Part shown: positions 7,229 through 9,860 of the stretch, one piece after another
Numbering within the stretch: the first letter of the stretch is position 1
Layout: every line of letters begins with the position of its first letter
Source of the DNA: an uncultured Lachnobacterium sp.
GTDB taxonomy: Bacteria; Bacillota; Clostridia; Lachnospirales; Lachnospiraceae
DNA length: 9,860 bases
Assembly (NCBI GenBank): GCA_900550545.1
Contig: URSS01000063.1
Coordinates: forward strand, 1 to 9,860
Direction: 5' to 3'
Position numbers and translations under genes: made by a program
Notes under the pieces: model-generated
The model's database searches: none
Told to the model about the DNA's origin: nothing
The model's input: the letters and a program-made list of their open reading frames with translations, nothing else

Positions 7229-7992
7229 TTAAAGTCAACAACCTATCAAAAGAATTTCACGAACAAGGCACAAGCAACGAGCTTCTGGCCGTTGATCATG
7301 TAGATTTTATTATTCAGGATGGTTCATTTTGCGCTTTGGTAGGAGAAAGCGGATCTGGTAAAAGCACTTTGGCTCAGCTCATGTGCGGTCTTCTGGTTCC
7401 ATCTTCTGGAGAGGTACTGTTTGAAGGAAAAAACATTTCCCTCTGCCGGGGCAAGCAAAAGCAGGTACTGCGATCTAAAATACAGCTGATTCTTCAGGAT
7501 GGCAAGGGAGCAATGGACCCTCGCTTTACGGTATATCAAATCATTGCAGAGCCAATTCGCAATTTCAGAAAACTCACCAAAAAGGAAGAAGAACGGGAAA
7601 TCAATGATCTTCTTGCCATGATGGAGCTTCCCGAAGAAATCAAGCTGCGAAAAGCTCATGAGCTATCCGGTGGACAACAAAAACGTGTATGTATTGCAAG
7701 AGCGTTGGCTGCTCAACCGGATGTATTGATTTTTGATGAAGCAGTCAGTGGGTTGGATGTCCTGGTTCGTAAACATATTCTTGATTTGCTGAAGCGACTC
7801 CATCAGGAGCGAAAAATGACTTGCTTTTTCATTACCCATGACCTGGACGTTGCGCTATATCTTGCAGACCGTGTGATGGTGATGCGCTGCGGTAAGATTA
7901 TCGAAGACCGTACATTTCACGGTTCAACAGACTGCTTTACACATCCGTATACAAAGCTTCTGCTGCATTCTATTGCTCCATATCTGGGCTAA
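7225..7992 (+). CDS. Nickel/peptide-type ABC importer ATPase (NikE/DppF/OppF family)
   Basis: This 255-residue protein is the second ATPase and should dimerise with the preceding one. It shows Walker A GESGSGKS (40-47), Q-loop Gln 91 followed by the DGKGAMDPR variant of the usual DPYSSLNPR, signature LSGGQ (147-151) in LSGGQQKRVCIARAL, Walker B VLIFDE (167-172) with DEAVSGLD, and switch His 205. DEAVSxLD is typical of NikE/DppF/OppF ATPases. As with its partner it is short, lacking the C-terminal extension of OppF. ATG at 7225 is in an ATGA overlap with the upstream gene and is preceded by AAAGGGG (7211-7217). All residues needed for hydrolysis are present. Confidence 0.95.
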   Translation: MIKVNNLSKEFHEQGTSNELLAVDHVDFIIQDGSFCALVGESGSGKSTLAQLMCGLLVPSSGEVLFEGKNISLCRGKQKQVLRSKIQLILQDGKGAMDPRFTVYQIIAEPIRNFRKLTKKEEEREINDLLAMMELPEEIKLRKAHELSGGQQKRVCIARALAAQPDVLIFDEAVSGLDVLVRKHILDLLKRLHQERKMTCFFITHDLDVALYLADRVMVMRCGKIIEDRTFHGSTDCFTHPYTKLLLHSIAPYLG

Positions 7993-8028
7993 ACCATTCA
8001 ATAAATATGTATACCCTGCTGAAAAGCA

Positions 8029-8037
8029 TGTTATAAA
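8029..8037 (+). promoter_or_regulatory. Possible extended -10 promoter before the binding-protein gene
   Basis: TGTTATAAA fits the extended -10 form TGnTATAAt with one mismatch. The only -35 candidate is weak (TATACC, 8010-8015, 16-base spacer). A start near 8044 would leave a leader of only about 17 bases, barely including the ribosome binding site. It could provide extra binding-protein transcript, but chance is a real possibility in this AT-rich 68-base gap. Confidence 0.25.
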
Positions 8038-8060
8038 AACAAATAAAGGAGATTTTGTAC

Positions 8061-9707
8061 ATGAAACTGAAAAAACTTTTAGCTTTCGGACTCGCACTTG
8101 TGATGTGCCTTGCTATGGCAGCTTGCGGCACAAACCCTGACGAGAATCCGGAGGAATCCACCTCTCAGACCGATGCAGAGCCGGTATCAATCACTGTCAC
8201 CGAGAATTGGGACTTTTCTGTAGGCTTCTATCCTGTTATCACGCCTATGGTATCCAGCACTTACGGTGCCGGATTCTGGAGTCGTAATTTTTACAACACT
8301 CTGGTAAGCTATGATGATAACGGGAAGATCCAGGGCGAGTTGGCTGAAACCTGGGAAATCAGTGATGACGGCAAGACTTACACCTTCCATCTGCGTGATG
8401 GTGTCAAATTTTCTGACGGTACTCCTCTGACTTCCGAGGCAGTAAAGATGACCCTTGAAGCAGTAGTAACCAATCTGGGTCCCCAGAATGGTGCCTTCGG
8501 TAAGCTTACTACTTTGTTTGACAAGCTGGAAACCCCGGATGAAAAAACCTTTGTAATGACTTTGAAGACCCCTTATTACGCTGCTCTTGACAATCTGACC
8601 ATGGCGCTGCCTCTTGGTATTGTGAATCCCGCAGCCTTTGAAGGCGGCGTAGAAAAGGCTTACGAGAATTGCGTGAGTGCAACTATGGGTACTGGTCCCT
8701 ATATGTTTGACCGGGTCGAGGGGGACACTTATACCTTTATCCGCAATCCCTACTACTGGGGCGAAGCTCCTGAAGTGGATGAGTTCAAGGTCAAAGTGAT
8801 TCCTGATAATGCTGCAAAAATTCTTGCTCTGCGCAACGGTGAAATCGATGCAATTCTCGGCTCCAGCAGACTTAGCGCAGAAGGCTACACGGAAATTTCC
8901 CAGGATGCCGCTTTCGGTCATGCCATGGATGACAGCACCAACCAAACTCGTTATCTGGGTATGAACCTGAATAAGGCTCCCTTTAATGATCCTCTTGTAA
9001 GGGAAGCAGTATCCTACGCTGTTAATCAGCAGGAGTTGGAAACCTCTGTTTTCGATGGCCTGGAGACTGCTGCCGAAACCCTCTTTACGAATGAAAAGCC
9101 CAACTGCGGTGTGGAGGTTAAGACCTATCCTACTGACATGGAAAAGGCAAAGCAGCTCATGAAGGAAGCCGGCTATGAGGATACCAATGATGATGGTATC
9201 CTGGAGAAAGACGGAACTTCTCTTGCCATTCATTTCAACTATTCTCAGAGCCTTGCAAGTATTGACAATGCAGTTCTTTCTATTGCAGCTTCTCTTAAAG
9301 AACTCGGCTTCGATGTTACTATTGATGCAGTAGACATGAACACCTGGTATGGAGCCTTGATGGCTGGCGAATATGATCTGACCTTCTACAATACTGCTGG
9401 CGGTTCCTTTGACCCTGCAACGGATATGAGCAATATGGCTCCTGGCGCTATGGGTGATCCGATCCTCTGCCAGTTCTCTGCTTTCTTTGAGAATCCTGAA
9501 ATTTTCGCAGAATTGGACTCCACTTCTGATTCTCAGCGTGTGCAGGAAATCTATGGAATGATTCTGAATGGTATTGCAGATCAGAATCTTCTGGTGCCTG
9601 TAACCGGCACTCACGATCTGGCTCTGTGGAATACTGATAAGATAACTGGCTATGACTTCTACACAGATGCCAGCTACGTAGACATTGCATCTGTTCATGT
9701 GAAATAA
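8061..9707 (+). CDS. Substrate-binding lipoprotein of the Nik/Opp-type importer (SBP family 5, NikA-like)
   Basis: This 548-residue protein captures the ligand outside the membrane and hands it to the permeases. Residues 1-21 are a lipoprotein signal peptide (MKLKK, then a hydrophobic core) ending in the lipobox AMAAC, with Cys22 as lipid anchor. An acidic linker follows. Family-5 features include YTFHLRDGVKFSDGTPL, TGPYMFDRVEGD, RNPYYWGEAPEVDEFKVKVI, LALRNGEIDAIL and YLGMNLNKAPFNDPLVREAV. The phrase ETLFTNEKPNCG near the hinge resembles NikA-type rather than OppA-type proteins. I could not place metal- or chelate-binding residues with confidence. ATG at 8061 follows AAGGAG (8046-8051) by 9 bases; a TTG at 8055 would be badly spaced. 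Codon 43 is the last in-frame TTA, CTA or TCA, so codon use is strongly biased and high expression is likely. Confidence 0.94.
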   Translation: MKLKKLLAFGLALVMCLAMAACGTNPDENPEESTSQTDAEPVSITVTENWDFSVGFYPVITPMVSSTYGAGFWSRNFYNTLVSYDDNGKIQGELAETWEISDDGKTYTFHLRDGVKFSDGTPLTSEAVKMTLEAVVTNLGPQNGAFGKLTTLFDKLETPDEKTFVMTLKTPYYAALDNLTMALPLGIVNPAAFEGGVEKAYENCVSATMGTGPYMFDRVEGDTYTFIRNPYYWGEAPEVDEFKVKVIPDNAAKILALRNGEIDAILGSSRLSAEGYTEISQDAAFGHAMDDSTNQTRYLGMNLNKAPFNDPLVREAVSYAVNQQELETSVFDGLETAAETLFTNEKPNCGVEVKTYPTDMEKAKQLMKEAGYEDTNDDGILEKDGTSLAIHFNYSQSLASIDNAVLSIAASLKELGFDVTIDAVDMNTWYGALMAGEYDLTFYNTAGGSFDPATDMSNMAPGAMGDPILCQFSAFFENPEIFAELDSTSDSQRVQEIYGMILNGIADQNLLVPVTGTHDLALWNTDKITGYDFYTDASYVDIASVHVK

Positions 9708-9860
9708 TGTCCAGCAGTGTGGCTGAGGCGGCTGCAAAAGAAAGACTTCATTCTTCCGGAGAAGACTATCTAAAAGCCATATTTATTCTTGAAGCGCAAC
9801 ATGGTTCAGTTCGTTCAGTAGAGGTTGCTGAGTACATGAATGTATCTAAAGCGAGCGTTA
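9707..9860 (+). CDS. DtxR/MntR-family metal-dependent transcriptional regulator (N-terminal part)
   Basis: The reading frame stays open to the window edge and gives 51 residues. Residues 16-51 (SSGEDYLKAIFILEAQHG, then SVEVAEYMNVSKASV) match the start of the DtxR family: the EDYL helix, the RSVEVAE helix and the VSKASV turn of the winged-helix DNA-binding domain. The full protein should be about 120-230 residues; any dimerisation and SH3-like domains lie outside the window. The ATG shares its A with the preceding stop (TAATG), and I see no ribosome binding site, so reinitiation after the binding-protein gene is likely. Aligning EDYL with MntR MEDYIE keeps the Asp that binds manganese in Bacillus MntR (Asp8), but a Lys replaces Glu11, so metal selectivity may differ. 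It probably represses this or a related metal-uptake operon. Confidence 0.85.
   Translation, partial: MSSSVAEAAAKERLHSSGEDYLKAIFILEAQHGSVRSVEVAEYMNVSKASV

Noticed and set aside
8187..9737. A 516-codon open frame on the minus strand opposite the binding-protein gene.
   Set aside because: It is in exact codon register with the real gene and stays open only because that gene avoids TTA, CTA and TCA. Its translation has no recognisable domain, and the sense gene is a clear family-5 binding lipoprotein.

Overview
The window looks like a chromosomal metal or metallophore transport locus from a low-to-mid GC Gram-positive bacterium. A gut-type clostridium (Lachnospiraceae-like) is my best guess. 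This rests on AT-leaning codon use, strong AGGAGG ribosome binding sites, TTG starts, and a binding protein anchored by a lipobox cysteine with no sign of an outer membrane partner. The species cannot be named from the sequence.

Layout, left to right. A minus-strand AraC-family regulator (33-956) is divergent from a long plus-strand gene series. The 146-base gap between them holds two near-consensus sigma-70 promoters that face each other and share a single palindromic -10 core. An imperfect direct repeat, a possible regulator site, lies beside the -35 element of the plus promoter. The plus series starts with two four-base-overlapping half-size ABC transporters of the exporter fold (1103-2854 and 2851-4575). 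After a 97-base gap with a hairpin comes a complete five-part NikABCDE/Opp-type importer in the order permease, permease, ATPase, ATPase, binding lipoprotein (4673-9707). Six bases of sense at the 3' edge of the binding protein then run into a DtxR/MntR-family metal-dependent regulator that is cut by the window edge (9707 onward, TAATG overlap).

How the parts could work together (inference): the AraC gene divergent from a paired half-transporter is the same arrangement as ybtA/ybtPQ of the yersiniabactin locus, where the exporter-fold pair actually imports the iron-loaded siderophore. The Nik/Opp-type importer class includes nickel, nickel-histidine and metallophore (CntABCDF, staphylopine) uptake systems. 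The closing DtxR-type gene points to metal control. The set therefore reads as a two-transporter metal/metallophore module with a ligand-sensing activator and a metal-sensing repressor. No biosynthetic gene for a metallophore is visible here, so scavenging of foreign metallophores, or synthesis genes outside the window, are both open. Whether the exporter-fold pair imports or exports cannot be read from the sequence.

All eight complete genes appear intact, with canonical ATPase motifs. I saw no tRNA, rRNA, CRISPR array, insertion sequence or frameshift.
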